Positions 43,178-51,763 of a DNA stretch of 64,000 nt are shown in pieces. The notes under the pieces are model-generated. The model saw nothing but the letters and a program-made list of their open reading frames with translations. It had not been told where the DNA came from and ran no database searches. The stretch is from Thermococcus sp. P6 (GTDB taxonomy: Archaea > Methanobacteriota_B > Thermococci > Thermococcales > Thermococcaceae). The position numbers and the translations under genes are program-made. Each line of letters opens with the position of its first letter. The stretch's first letter is position 1. The stretch is taken from positions 1,240,001-1,304,000 of the forward strand of contig NZ_CP015104.1 of the NCBI RefSeq assembly GCF_002214525.1, written 5' to 3'.

Positions 43178-44413
43178 TTATGGCTCGACTTTATCCTTAA
43201 AACGTTCGTAGCTTATCCTCAACGCCTCGAGAACCGGAAGTTTTTCCCCGGCGAAGAAGCTTAACATCGCGCCGCCGCCCGTTGAGACGTGGTCTATTCC
43301 CGTTATGCTGTTCTCCCTGATGCTCGCCACCGAGTGTCCCCCTCCCACAACGCTGAAGGCCCGGCTTTCCCCTATCCCCCTGAAGACACCCACGGTTCCC
43401 GCGGCGAACTCCCTCATCTCAAAGACTCCCATCGGCCCGTTGGCCACTATTACGCCGGCCTTCCTTAGAATCTCTCCGTACTTCTCCACCGTCCTCGAAC
43501 CGATGTCGAGTATTGGATGGTCGTCGAACAGCCACTTCTCGTCGCTCAGAAGGTCAACCTCGACGCGCTTTCCTTTGTAATCGATGGCAAAGTCCACGGG
43601 GGTTCTCACGTAGGGATAGAACTCATCGAGTATCCTCTCGGCCCGATCCACGGACTCCAGAAGGCCCCTTTTTTCGAGGAACTCGAGGTTCGTGTCGCCG
43701 AGGTTAAAGCCCTTGGCGAGGGTGAACACCTGTCCCACGAGGCCGCCGGTCAGTATGAGATCGGCCCTGTCGTTTTTAAGGACGTTTTCCGCAACCCGGA
43801 GCGAATCCCTTACCTTCGATCCACCGAGGACGTAAACGCGGGGTTTTTCACTGGCATCATATGCATGGGTGAGGGCGTTGATTTCCCTCTCCATGAGGAG
43901 GCCCATTATCATGGGCTTTAACCTCGCAAAGCCAACCAGTGATGGCTGGCTTCTGTGGGATGTCGCAAAGGAGTCGTTCACGACGTAATCTATGAGGGGT
44001 GCCAGTTTCCTTACGAAAAAAGTCCCCTCACACTCCTCAAGGGATCTGTATTCAACCTCCTCGGCGGAAAACCGGAGGTTCTCCAGCATGAGGACCTCTC
44101 CCGGCTTGAGGAGCCTTATCCTCTCGCGGGCGTACCTCCCGAAGATGTCCTCCACGTATTCGACTTCCGTTCCCAGAAGGTTGCTCAGGATCCGGGCGTG
44201 CTCTTCCGTGGTGTTGTAGTCGCCCCCGTAGGGCCTGCCCTGGTGGGTTCCCACGACGACCCTTGCCCCATGCTCCAGAAGGTACTCCAGAGTGGGAAGA
44301 ACGGCCCTGAACCGGGCATCGTCCGTTATCCTCCCGTTCCTCACGGGCGAGTTAAGGTCAACCCTCAGAAACACCGTTCTGTTGTGGTAGTTGAAGTCCG
44401 TGAGCCTGAACAT
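43178..44413 (-). CDS. pgk: phosphoglycerate kinase
   Basis: The 411-residue two-domain kinase interconverts 1,3-bisphosphoglycerate and 3-phosphoglycerate. Motifs are FLRVDLNSPV, GTHQGRP, MLENLRFSAEEVE, YVLGGSKVRDS, NGPMGVFE and STGGGAML. In Thermococcales GAPOR bypasses this step in glycolysis, so PGK works mainly in gluconeogenesis. The minus-strand upstream region has GTGATGG as ribosome site. I did not find a clear TGM there. Confidence 0.95.
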   Translation of the reverse strand: MFRLTDFNYHNRTVFLRVDLNSPVRNGRITDDARFRAVLPTLEYLLEHGARVVVGTHQGRPYGGDYNTTEEHARILSNLLGTEVEYVEDIFGRYARERIRLLKPGEVLMLENLRFSAEEVEYRSLEECEGTFFVRKLAPLIDYVVNDSFATSHRSQPSLVGFARLKPMIMGLLMEREINALTHAYDASEKPRVYVLGGSKVRDSLRVAENVLKNDRADLILTGGLVGQVFTLAKGFNLGDTNLEFLEKRGLLESVDRAERILDEFYPYVRTPVDFAIDYKGKRVEVDLLSDEKWLFDDHPILDIGSRTVEKYGEILRKAGVIVANGPMGVFEMREFAAGTVGVFRGIGESRAFSVVGGGHSVASIRENSITGIDHVSTGGGAMLSFFAGEKLPVLEALRISYERFKDKVEP

Positions 44414-44662
44414 CCCATCACCACTTCCGTGTTAAATTCCAACCGTTAAAAACCTGCTTTGACACCGAAGGTGGTAATACAAACTCAGGGGAAAGAGATT
44501 TATAAAACGATGCCGGATACGTCACAGTGGCGGTGTAAGTGGTGAGGAACATGCCATGGAACAGGGACATGTTAACGCTCGCATCGGATGATGTTTTGCT
44601 CGAGAACGTGGTCGAACTTGGCCAGACTCAAGGGGCTCCAGCTCGAGGGAAAATACAAATGA
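44414..44662. other. 249-base gap upstream of pgk
   Basis: It contains the pgk promoter region on the minus strand, a strong plus-strand TATA box at about 44499-44507, and the doubtful small frame described above. No RNA structure was convincing. Confidence 0.4.
44551..44662 (+). pseudogene. possible small gene with a frameshift
   Basis: A strong TATA element (ATTTATAAA, about 44499-44507) and GGTGAGG ribosome site precede ATG 44551. The frame reads MPWNRDMLTLASDDVLLENVVELG and then degenerates. Dropping one base near 44621 continues as RLKGLQLEGKYK and stops at 44662, exactly abutting the convergent gene. Either a roughly 36-residue gene is frameshifted, or only the unshifted 40-residue reading is real (stop 44671-44673). 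No homology is known to me. Confidence 0.35.
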
Positions 44663-45322
44663 TCAGGCCATGAGCATGTTTTCTATCATTTTTATGGCTT
44701 CCACTATCTTGTTACCCGGCTTATCGTCGTTCTTCGGTATCTCAAGGTTGATGACGAGCCTTTCCTCCTTGGTGTCCTCGAAGTCGTAAACCTCGAGCTC
44801 CTCGATCTCAACGTCCTCGAAGATGCTCTCCAGCTCGGGGCTTATGATCTTTCCGTCGTTGCCGTAAACCTCAACGCGCACCACATCGTCCGTGGTTGAG
44901 ACCACGACCATCACGTTGTAGGCCCCCAGTTTTTTGGTGAACCTGAGGACGTTTCCGTAGCCCTCAACCTCCTCCTTAAAGCCGAGCTGGTGCATGGTGC
45001 TCCTTATGGCTTCGGTTTTGCTCCTTATGCCGTTGAGGATCCTCTCACGAAGTTTGTAGCTCTCCAGGAGGGCCTTCTTTATTCCCTCCCCGGCCTCCTC
45101 GATTTTACCTTCCCATATACCGATGACCTTTATCCCGGAGGAGGTTGGCCTGAGCTCCAGCTTGATGGAATCAACGTCAAAGTCTCGCAGGTCCGTTATC
45201 TTAAGCTCGCCGAGGGTGAGGATCTCGAATTCAATCCTCACGAAGTTGCCGAAGGCTTTGCCCTTGAACTTCACCTCCATCACCATGGGGGGCTTGCGGA
45301 TACGGTTTAAAAACTCTTCCAT
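44663..45322 (-). CDS. conserved protein of unknown function
   Basis: The 219-residue soluble protein has a beta-rich N-terminal domain (MVMEVKFKGKAFGNFVRIEFEILT), a long helix (KKALLESYKLRERILNGIRSK) and a C-terminal alpha/beta domain (RFTKKLGAYNVMVVVSTTDDVVRVEVYG). No catalytic motif or membrane segment. It starts 33 bases after the DUF447 gene on the same strand and has no ribosome site, so it may be the last gene of that operon. I cannot name a family. Confidence 0.65.
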   Translation of the reverse strand: MEEFLNRIRKPPMVMEVKFKGKAFGNFVRIEFEILTLGELKITDLRDFDVDSIKLELRPTSSGIKVIGIWEGKIEEAGEGIKKALLESYKLRERILNGIRSKTEAIRSTMHQLGFKEEVEGYGNVLRFTKKLGAYNVMVVVSTTDDVVRVEVYGNDGKIISPELESIFEDVEIEELEVYDFEDTKEERLVINLEIPKNDDKPGNKIVEAIKMIENMLMA

Positions 45323-45355
45323 GGCTAAACGTCAAGGGAAGGGCCCACAATGGAC

Positions 45356-45985
45356 TCATGGGTCGCTGGTTTCCCTCTTCGGGAACCTTCCAGAGTCCCT
45401 GAACATCTTTTCGGCCTCCTGAGCCATTCTCCGGGCAATAGCCGAGCTCCCACCGAAGCGTTTGTAGGCCCTGTAGTTCAACATCACCCCCTCGTAGAGG
45501 TCCTTTGCAACGTCCCCTCTTCCATTTCTAAGGGCCACTGGAAGCCTCGTGAGGTGAATCGCCATCTCAAGCAGGTGAAAATCCGCCCGGCTCAGGGGCC
45601 TTGGTGCGGGCTTTCCGGGGATGTAGCCGAGGGGTTCCATGAAGCAGAGGAGCGTCCTCGCCTTCCCCAGCTCGTCCTCGTGCTCTTCCTCCTCAACCTC
45701 AACCCTCCCGTAGAAACCGGGAAGGTTCCTGATCCAGCGGTATCCTTCGCGCCCTTCGAACTCGAGGGCGACGTCCATGTTTAGGGCCAGTTTTACGAGG
45801 AGTTCCACGTCACCGGTTATCTGGATTGTAGCCTGAGGCCATTCCCTGAGTTCTTCGGCGCTCTTTCCCCCGAAGAGCCTGAAGAAGAACTTCCTGCCCC
45901 TCCGTACAACGCCTACAGGGGTGGCGTTTGAGCGCGTAACGAGGATAACCTCGTAAACCTGACCCTCGTTGAAGAACTCCAGCAT
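45356..45985 (-). CDS. DUF447 family (putative flavin-binding) protein
   Basis: The 209-residue protein begins MLEFFNEGQVYEVILVTRSNATPVGVVRRG, the typical DUF447 opening. The family has a split-barrel, FMN-binding-like fold and unknown function. ATG 45985 follows GGTGGTCGG; an in-frame start at 46045 would overlap the ABC ATPase gene. It is the gene directly after the importer ATPase, 28 bases away, so cotranscription is likely. Confidence 0.8.
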   Translation of the reverse strand: MLEFFNEGQVYEVILVTRSNATPVGVVRRGRKFFFRLFGGKSAEELREWPQATIQITGDVELLVKLALNMDVALEFEGREGYRWIRNLPGFYGRVEVEEEEHEDELGKARTLLCFMEPLGYIPGKPAPRPLSRADFHLLEMAIHLTRLPVALRNGRGDVAKDLYEGVMLNYRAYKRFGGSSAIARRMAQEAEKMFRDSGRFPKRETSDP

Positions 45986-46013
45986 CCGACCACCGGGGAA
46001 ACGTAAAGGAAAA

Positions 46014-47078
46014 TCAAAGCCTCCCCCTCGGAAGGACGATGACATCGTCCCTGTCCACGTAGAAGGTCACCGGCTTTGTGGGCTTCAGGCCCGCAACTTC
46101 CCTGTCGTTGATGGTTCTGGCTATGATCCTCGTGTCCCCGAACAGGCCGACCACCTCGATGAAGAAGCCGTAGTACTCAACGAGGTCCACCGTTCCCTGG
46201 AGCGAAATCGCGTTCTCGGAGGGCTTGAGCCTTATTCTTTCAGGCCTGATGACGACCACCACGTCGTTGCTCTCCCCGCTGTACCTCAGGCCGTCCAGTT
46301 TCATACCCTCGAACTCAACCGATACGAGCTCGCCGTTCCTCTCCACGACCTTTGCTGGAATGACGTTGGTTTTGCCCATGAAACTGGCGACGAACTCTGT
46401 TTTCGGACTCTCGTAGATCTCCTTCGGTGTTCCGACCTGCTCGACGGTCCCGACGTTCATAACGGCTATCCTGTCGCTTATGGCCATGGCCTCCTCCTGG
46501 TCGTGGGTCACGTAGATTACCGTGATTCCGAGCTCGCGCTGGATTCTCCTTATCTCGGAACGCATCTCGAGGCGGAGTTTGGCATCGAGGTTGCTCAGCG
46601 GCTCGTCGAGGAGGAGGACCCTCGGCTCAACAACGAGGGCTCTGGCTATGGCAACGCGCTGCTGCTGGCCCCCGGACAGCTGGGTCGGGTAGCGGTCCTC
46701 GAGACCCCTGAGCCTGATGAGATCGAGGGCCCATTCGACCCTCTTCTTTATATCCTCTTTGGGGAGCTTCCTGATTTTGAGGCCGTAGGCGACGTTGTCG
46801 AAGACGGTCATGTGCGGCCAGAGGGCGTAGTTCTGGAAGACGAGCACCGCCCCGCGCTTGCTCGAGGGTAGGTATGTGACCTCGTCGTCACCGAAGTATA
46901 CCCTCCCGCTGTCCGGGAAGTCGAGACCCGCGATTATCCTGAGGGTGGTGGATTTTCCACAGCCGCTCGGCCCGAGCAGGGTGAAGAGCTCTCCCTCCTT
47001 TATATGGAGGTTTATCCCCTTGAGGGCGACGGTTTCCCCGAAGGTCTTGACGACGTTTTCAAGTTTGACTTCAACCAT
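46014..47078 (-). CDS. ABC importer ATP-binding protein (Fe3+/polyamine type)
   Basis: The 354-residue ATPase has Walker A GPSGCGKST, signature LSGGQQQRVAIARAL, Walker B LLLDEPLSNLDA, His switch VTHDQEEAM and a C-terminal TOBE regulatory domain (VIRPERIRLKPSENA). This layout is that of FbpC/PotA-type importers. ATG 47078 follows GAGGTGGTC. It is the energy unit of the permease upstream (11-base gap). The substrate is probably iron(III), a polyamine or another small anion. Confidence 0.9.
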   Translation of the reverse strand: MVEVKLENVVKTFGETVALKGINLHIKEGELFTLLGPSGCGKSTTLRIIAGLDFPDSGRVYFGDDEVTYLPSSKRGAVLVFQNYALWPHMTVFDNVAYGLKIRKLPKEDIKKRVEWALDLIRLRGLEDRYPTQLSGGQQQRVAIARALVVEPRVLLLDEPLSNLDAKLRLEMRSEIRRIQRELGITVIYVTHDQEEAMAISDRIAVMNVGTVEQVGTPKEIYESPKTEFVASFMGKTNVIPAKVVERNGELVSVEFEGMKLDGLRYSGESNDVVVVIRPERIRLKPSENAISLQGTVDLVEYYGFFIEVVGLFGDTRIIARTINDREVAGLKPTKPVTFYVDRDDVIVLPRGRL

Positions 47079-47088
47079 CCAGACCACC

Positions 47089-48927
47089 TCACGTGAGACC
47101 TATGAAGGAGTACCTCTGTTTGGTTATCACGTTCGCCAGAACGATGGCTATGATCTGCACCGTCATCAGGAAGACTCCCAGCGCCGCGGCGAGGTTGGCA
47201 CTCCCTACAGCACTCGTCATCAGCTCGACCATTCTGGCCGTTATCGGGTAGTAGTCGGGGTTGATGGAACCGAGGGTGATGCCCACACTCGTCTCGCTCA
47301 TGCAGTAGACGAAGCTGAGCATTGCACCTCCGAGCAGGTTGAGGAGTATCAGGGGTATGAGTATGCCCGTGAGGGCCTTCCACCTGCTCGCCCCGAGGTT
47401 CAGTGCCGCCTCCTCAAGCGACACGTGGACCTGCTGGATTCCGGCCGATATGGAGCGGGCCGCGAAGGGCAGACGCCTTATGGAGTAGGCCAGCACGAGC
47501 ACCATAGCTGGATTGAAGCCGAGGAGGTTCGTTGGGTCGAGGGGCGTGTCCGGGAAGACCTTCGCGAAGAAGAAGAAGTAGCTCATGGCTATGACTATTC
47601 CGGGAACGGCTATGGGTATGGTGGCCAGGCTGTCCAGAGTGGGCCCGAGCTTGCTCTTTTTGAACCTGCTGGAGGCGTAGGAGGCCGTGAGTGAGAGGAG
47701 GATGATGACGACTATGGCTATTGTTGAATAGGTAACGCTGTTGATGATGACCCTCTCGATGTCCGGCTGGGTTACGATGCTCTTTATGTGGGCCGTGGTG
47801 AACCCGGTGGGCCACGTTCCCGCCCAGCTCCTGCTGAAGGCGAGGAGGACGACACCAACCTGCGGGAATATGGATATGAGGAGCATGGGAATGACCACGA
47901 GGTATATGAGGGCCGCCTGCCAGCCCCTGGGCTTGGCCACACGGGGCTTCCACCTTCCACCCTTGCTTATCATGGAGTACTCCTTCATGCTTACGTACTT
48001 CCTGATGCCGAGGAACATTAGAAGGGCTATGGTGAGCATTACCAGGGCGAGTGCCGCCAGCTGCGGGCTTCCAACGTTGAATCCACTCGTAAACGCGCTG
48101 TATATCTGGAAGGACATGAGCTTTCTGGCGAGGGGGTTGCCCTGAAATACTATGGGTGCGGCGAGGTCCTCGAGGCTGAATATACCAACCAGCGTCGCTC
48201 CGGCAGCTATTCCCGGAAGTGCCAGCGGAAAAGTTACCGTCCTGAAGAGGTGTAGGCCCCCGCTCCCGAGGTTCTCGGCCTGCTCCTCGAGCGTCGGGTC
48301 TATGTTGATGAAGCTGGCGTAGGCGTTCAGGTAGACGATCGGGTAGTAGGTCATCGTCTGGCCGACTATAACGCCCACGAGACCGTCAATAACGATTCTG
48401 TGGGGGAAGAGGTGAAGGATGTCGTAGAAGATCCAGTTGATGAGCCCGTTCGGGAGGAACATCTTCTTCACAACGAAGACGTTCACGAAGGGCGTGACGA
48501 GAAGCGGAACGAAAAGGAGGATCCTGACGATGTTCTTTCCGGGGAAGTCGTAGCGGGCCATCACAAAGGCGAAGACCGTCCCCAGAATCGTCGTGAGGAG
48601 CATAACGCTGAGGGATACTATTATCGAGTTCAGGACAACCCCAAAGTCGACGCCCTGAACGTAGTATATCTTCTCACTCGAGGTCTCCACCAGCTGTGAG
48701 AAGGTCCCCTGAGGGTGAAGGCTGATGAAGTACTCCGAGGTGAGTATGCTCTTGAACCAGTGAAGGGAAAAGCTGCCGTTGTACTCGAAGGCCACCGCCA
48801 GCATGGCAATTACAGGTATCACGAGGAACGTCAGCAGGTAAAGGAGCGGCAGCAGAAACGAGGTGCCCACGACCGGATCGAAGATCGGTGTTCCGAACAG
48901 TCTCTCACTCCACTTGCTAACCTTCAT
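47089..48927 (-). CDS. fused two-domain ABC importer permease
   Basis: The 612-residue protein contains two permease units in one chain, about 12 transmembrane helices. Two EAA loops that dock the ATPase are visible: LEEQAENLGSGGLHLFRTV and LEEAALNLGASRWKALTGI. Fused permeases are common in the iron/thiamine (FbpB/ThiP) subfamily. GGAGGTTGAG precedes ATG 48927. A separate TATA box (reverse complement of ATTTAAAC, about 48985-48992) suggests independent transcription from the binding protein. Confidence 0.9.
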   Translation of the reverse strand: MKVSKWSERLFGTPIFDPVVGTSFLLPLLYLLTFLVIPVIAMLAVAFEYNGSFSLHWFKSILTSEYFISLHPQGTFSQLVETSSEKIYYVQGVDFGVVLNSIIVSLSVMLLTTILGTVFAFVMARYDFPGKNIVRILLFVPLLVTPFVNVFVVKKMFLPNGLINWIFYDILHLFPHRIVIDGLVGVIVGQTMTYYPIVYLNAYASFINIDPTLEEQAENLGSGGLHLFRTVTFPLALPGIAAGATLVGIFSLEDLAAPIVFQGNPLARKLMSFQIYSAFTSGFNVGSPQLAALALVMLTIALLMFLGIRKYVSMKEYSMISKGGRWKPRVAKPRGWQAALIYLVVIPMLLISIFPQVGVVLLAFSRSWAGTWPTGFTTAHIKSIVTQPDIERVIINSVTYSTIAIVVIILLSLTASYASSRFKKSKLGPTLDSLATIPIAVPGIVIAMSYFFFFAKVFPDTPLDPTNLLGFNPAMVLVLAYSIRRLPFAARSISAGIQQVHVSLEEAALNLGASRWKALTGILIPLILLNLLGGAMLSFVYCMSETSVGITLGSINPDYYPITARMVELMTSAVGSANLAAALGVFLMTVQIIAIVLANVITKQRYSFIGLT

Positions 48928-49070
48928 GGGTTCTCAACCTCCGCTCTCTTTAGATCCCTGTTCCATGCATGGTTCTGGGGTGCCTATTTAAACGTTTCCA
49001 AAAGCTCCTTGCGTTCAAAAACATGGAAATTCGGAAGATAAAATAGGAAATTTTCAGAAAGATGTTAAAC
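48928..49070. other. intergenic region with the permease promoter
   Basis: The 143 bases are AT-rich. A TATA box on the minus strand (near 48985-48992) would start the permease-ATPase transcript about 35-40 bases later, giving a leader to ATG 48927. No other feature is seen. Confidence 0.45.
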
Positions 49071-50522
49071 TCATCCGGTTATCCCCTTGAGATCCTGAAG
49101 GACTTTGTTGTACTTGTCCATGGCGGCCTGACGCCAGGCCTGAACGAGCTGGTCCTGGAAGTTCCTGTCCTTTACGATCCTGTCGTTGATGCTCTTGGCG
49201 TATTCCTCCGTGAAGGTGACCGTCTTGCCAGTCTCGGGGTCCTTGAACTCTATCGGATCGGTGAGCTCCTTCTTGAGACTTTCGAACTGATCTTTGGTTA
49301 TCTTGCCTTCTCTGTACGCCTTGGCTATGGCCACCCACGCGCTGTGGAGCTGCTGGTTCGGATCGACGAGCGTGGCCTTGAAGTAGTACTGGAGGGCACT
49401 TACGGTCTCGAGGGCCCTCTTGTCGTCGAAGGGTATTCCCTGGGCACTCGTGGCATCCTCGTAGGCCTTCTTAAGAGCGGGTCTCGCCTGACCGTAGGTC
49501 TGGCCCTCGTGCTGACCCTTGAATATGACATCGGCGTAGGTCTTGGTCACCTTCATGTCGAATATCTGGGGGTTGATGGGGAGCCTGTTTATGTCCGGGC
49601 TCATCCAGATGGCCTGCCCCTCCGTCAGGACCCAGTAGATGAAGGCCTGCGCCGCCTCGGGATGCTCTGCCTTGGCGAGGAGCGCTATCGGGTCACCGTT
49701 GATGATGCTCTCCCCCTTCGGGACGACGTAAAGGCAGTCGGGGTTCTGCTGCATGGCCGTGTAGCCGTAGAAGTCTATCGTGTTTCCTGCTGCTATCTCG
49801 CCGTTTATCACGGCGTCCCTAACGGCATCACTCGCCATGTAAACCTTGGAGTTGGCGGCTATCAGGGTCATCACGCGCCAGCCCTCTTCCCATCCAAAGG
49901 CCTGAAGGATGATCTGGTATATCCTCGTGTTGGAGGTGCTCTTCGTTGGATCCGCTATGCCGTACTGGGGCGGATCGATGGCCCATTTTTCGCTGGCAAC
50001 GTCCTCCCACTTCTCCGGCATCTCGAGGTTCCACTTTTTGAGCTGGGCCTTGTTGACGGTGAAACCAAAGGAGGAAAGCGCCGCCGCTATCCAGTAGACC
50101 TTGTCCCCGTCCTTTCTGACCATGGACATTCCCGCGAGTTCGGTTGGTATCTGGTTGCCGAGCAGGTTCAGGATTTTCTCATCGGTTATCGGGGCGAGGT
50201 AGTTTTCCCTGTAGAGGTCATCGAAGAGCGTTGGCCCCCCGCCCCATCCGACGTCCGCGCCTTTCTCGATGTAGCTCGGCCAGAGGCTTTCGGGAACCTT
50301 GATGAACTTGAGGTCCTTTATGTTGTACTCCTTGGCTACGTCGCTCTTGAGGAATATCTGCTTCGTCATGTACTGGATGGTGGCATCGTGCCTCGTAACG
50401 ATGACGAGGGTTATTCCCTCGCCGGAAGTTGCCGTCGAGGTGTTCTCACCTCCTATGCAGCCACTGGCAACCATGCTGAGTGCGAGAAGAGCTATCACAA
50501 CCGCCGAAGCGAGCTTTTTCAT
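49071..50522 (-). CDS. ABC importer extracellular solute-binding lipoprotein
   Basis: The 483-residue protein has a signal peptide ending in the lipobox VASGC, then a Ser/Thr-rich linker, then a two-lobed periplasmic-binding fold (LVIVTRHDATIQYMTK, GADVGWGGGPTLFDDLY, SKVYMASDAVRDAVINGEIAAG). This matches the Fe3+/spermidine group 1 binding proteins. It is anchored outside the cell. ATG 50522 follows GAGGTGG; the longer in-frame GTG lies in that site. The downstream permease and ATPase complete the importer. Confidence 0.9.
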   Translation of the reverse strand: MKKLASAVVIALLALSMVASGCIGGENTSTATSGEGITLVIVTRHDATIQYMTKQIFLKSDVAKEYNIKDLKFIKVPESLWPSYIEKGADVGWGGGPTLFDDLYRENYLAPITDEKILNLLGNQIPTELAGMSMVRKDGDKVYWIAAALSSFGFTVNKAQLKKWNLEMPEKWEDVASEKWAIDPPQYGIADPTKSTSNTRIYQIILQAFGWEEGWRVMTLIAANSKVYMASDAVRDAVINGEIAAGNTIDFYGYTAMQQNPDCLYVVPKGESIINGDPIALLAKAEHPEAAQAFIYWVLTEGQAIWMSPDINRLPINPQIFDMKVTKTYADVIFKGQHEGQTYGQARPALKKAYEDATSAQGIPFDDKRALETVSALQYYFKATLVDPNQQLHSAWVAIAKAYREGKITKDQFESLKKELTDPIEFKDPETGKTVTFTEEYAKSINDRIVKDRNFQDQLVQAWRQAAMDKYNKVLQDLKGITG

Positions 50523-50595
50523 TTTTACCACCTCAACCTTAACGGGTGGGGCTTCTCAAAACACAATAAAAAATTAATGGAAGCAAGAGAAGGCG

Positions 50596-51642
50596 TCACT
50601 TCCTCCTCCTGAGGAGTGGAAGCAGTGCAAGGCCGAGAATGGCAGCGGGACCACAGGTGCTTTCCCCGCTCTCGCTCTTCGTCTGGCCCAGAGTGCTCTG
50701 GACCGAGGTGGCCCACTTAATGAAGTTGCTGACGAACTGCGGGCCATCGAGCTTGACGCCGTGATATTCCGGTGCCCACATCGGCTCATAGCCACCGTAG
50801 GGTGTCTCACCGCTGACTATGAGGACGTTCTTCTTGTCCGGGAAGAGCTGGACGGCCATGAGCGGGAACACGCCGGTGCTGCCGGCCTCGTAGGCGTTGG
50901 CCGCCGGGTCGTTGTTCTCAACGATCTGCCCGTCCTTGCTGCTGGTGACGATCACGTAGACGTTTTCAATACCGGCGTTTGGAGTGAGGGCCTTCCAGTT
51001 GCCGCTGTCATCGACGTAGGCCACGACGCCCGGGCCGTGGAAGAGAACCTTCCCCCCGTTGGCAAGGTCCTTGGTTATCATGTCCTTGTCCGGGGTGCTC
51101 GAGTCGGGGTTAACCTGACCCACGACACGGTAGCCGGCCCCGGCGTTGCTGGTGGCATCCTCAACGGAAGCCTGATCAACGCGGAGGTTGGCCCCGATGT
51201 TGTCGAGAATAGCGTCGGCGAAGTCGATCCTGTTCACACCGTCTCCATAGTCGGAATCGGCGGCAACCCAGAGGATCCTGTTACCGTCGCTCCACCACTT
51301 CACGATGGCCTGAATCTCGTCCTGGGCGAAGGCCTGACTCGGCTGACCGAGGATGAGGAAGTCAACGTCCTTGATGGCATCGTAGGTTATCTTCTCCCCC
51401 ACGCTGTCGATTCCGAGCGTGTCTGCCTCGGCCGGGTCTCCGATGTAGACCCAGTTGAAGTCGCCGAGGGTCTTTATCATTCCTTCCGCGAGAACGGTGC
51501 CGTTTTTGTCAGTCAGGGCCGCCAGTCCCTTATCGCTCTCGCCGTGGGCGAGATCAACACCGATGGTGGTTGCGCTTGCCATGGCAAAGCCAAAAACACC
51601 AAAGAACACAAACACGGCCACTATCATTGCAGCCTTTCGCAT
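50596..51642 (-). CDS. secreted CGP-CTERM surface protein
   Basis: The 348-residue protein has a signal peptide (about residues 1-24), a mature alpha/beta domain similar to DUF4350/GATase-like folds (FLILGQPSQAFAQDEIQAIVKWWSDGNRILWV), and a C-terminal tail ESTCGPAAILGLALLPLLRRRK. That tail is the CGP-CTERM sorting signal: Cys-Gly-Pro, one hydrophobic helix, basic end. It is a hallmark of Thermococcales proteins that are processed and attached to the surface. It lies 73 bases upstream of the importer binding protein on the same strand and may work with it. Confidence 0.82.
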   Translation of the reverse strand: MRKAAMIVAVFVFFGVFGFAMASATTIGVDLAHGESDKGLAALTDKNGTVLAEGMIKTLGDFNWVYIGDPAEADTLGIDSVGEKITYDAIKDVDFLILGQPSQAFAQDEIQAIVKWWSDGNRILWVAADSDYGDGVNRIDFADAILDNIGANLRVDQASVEDATSNAGAGYRVVGQVNPDSSTPDKDMITKDLANGGKVLFHGPGVVAYVDDSGNWKALTPNAGIENVYVIVTSSKDGQIVENNDPAANAYEAGSTGVFPLMAVQLFPDKKNVLIVSGETPYGGYEPMWAPEYHGVKLDGPQFVSNFIKWATSVQSTLGQTKSESGESTCGPAAILGLALLPLLRRRK

Positions 51643-51763
51643 GGTATCACCGGGTTAATAACGTTTCATGGGGTTATAAATCTTATGAATCGAACTTTAA
51701 CAGGTTAGAAAAACTTCCGCAAAGTCCTTAAAGGTTCCCGTCCTTCAGGCTTCAGGTGGTGTT
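51643..51763. promoter_or_regulatory. divergent promoter region of the CGP-CTERM gene and tyrS
   Basis: On the minus strand ATTTATAACC (about 51672-51681) fits a TATA box for the surface protein. On the plus strand TCCTTAAAG (51725-51733) fits tyrS, with a start near 51755. No other feature is seen. Confidence 0.45.

Noticed and set aside
44414-44550. Tgr motif upstream of pgk
   Set aside because: TAACAC and GTGATG occur but with a 7-base spacer instead of 5.
49062-50612. 516-codon open frame on the plus strand
   Set aside because: It is antisense to the solute-binding lipoprotein gene, which has lipobox, fold and operon context. The product has no recognisable domain; GC-rich codon bias keeps the opposite frame open.
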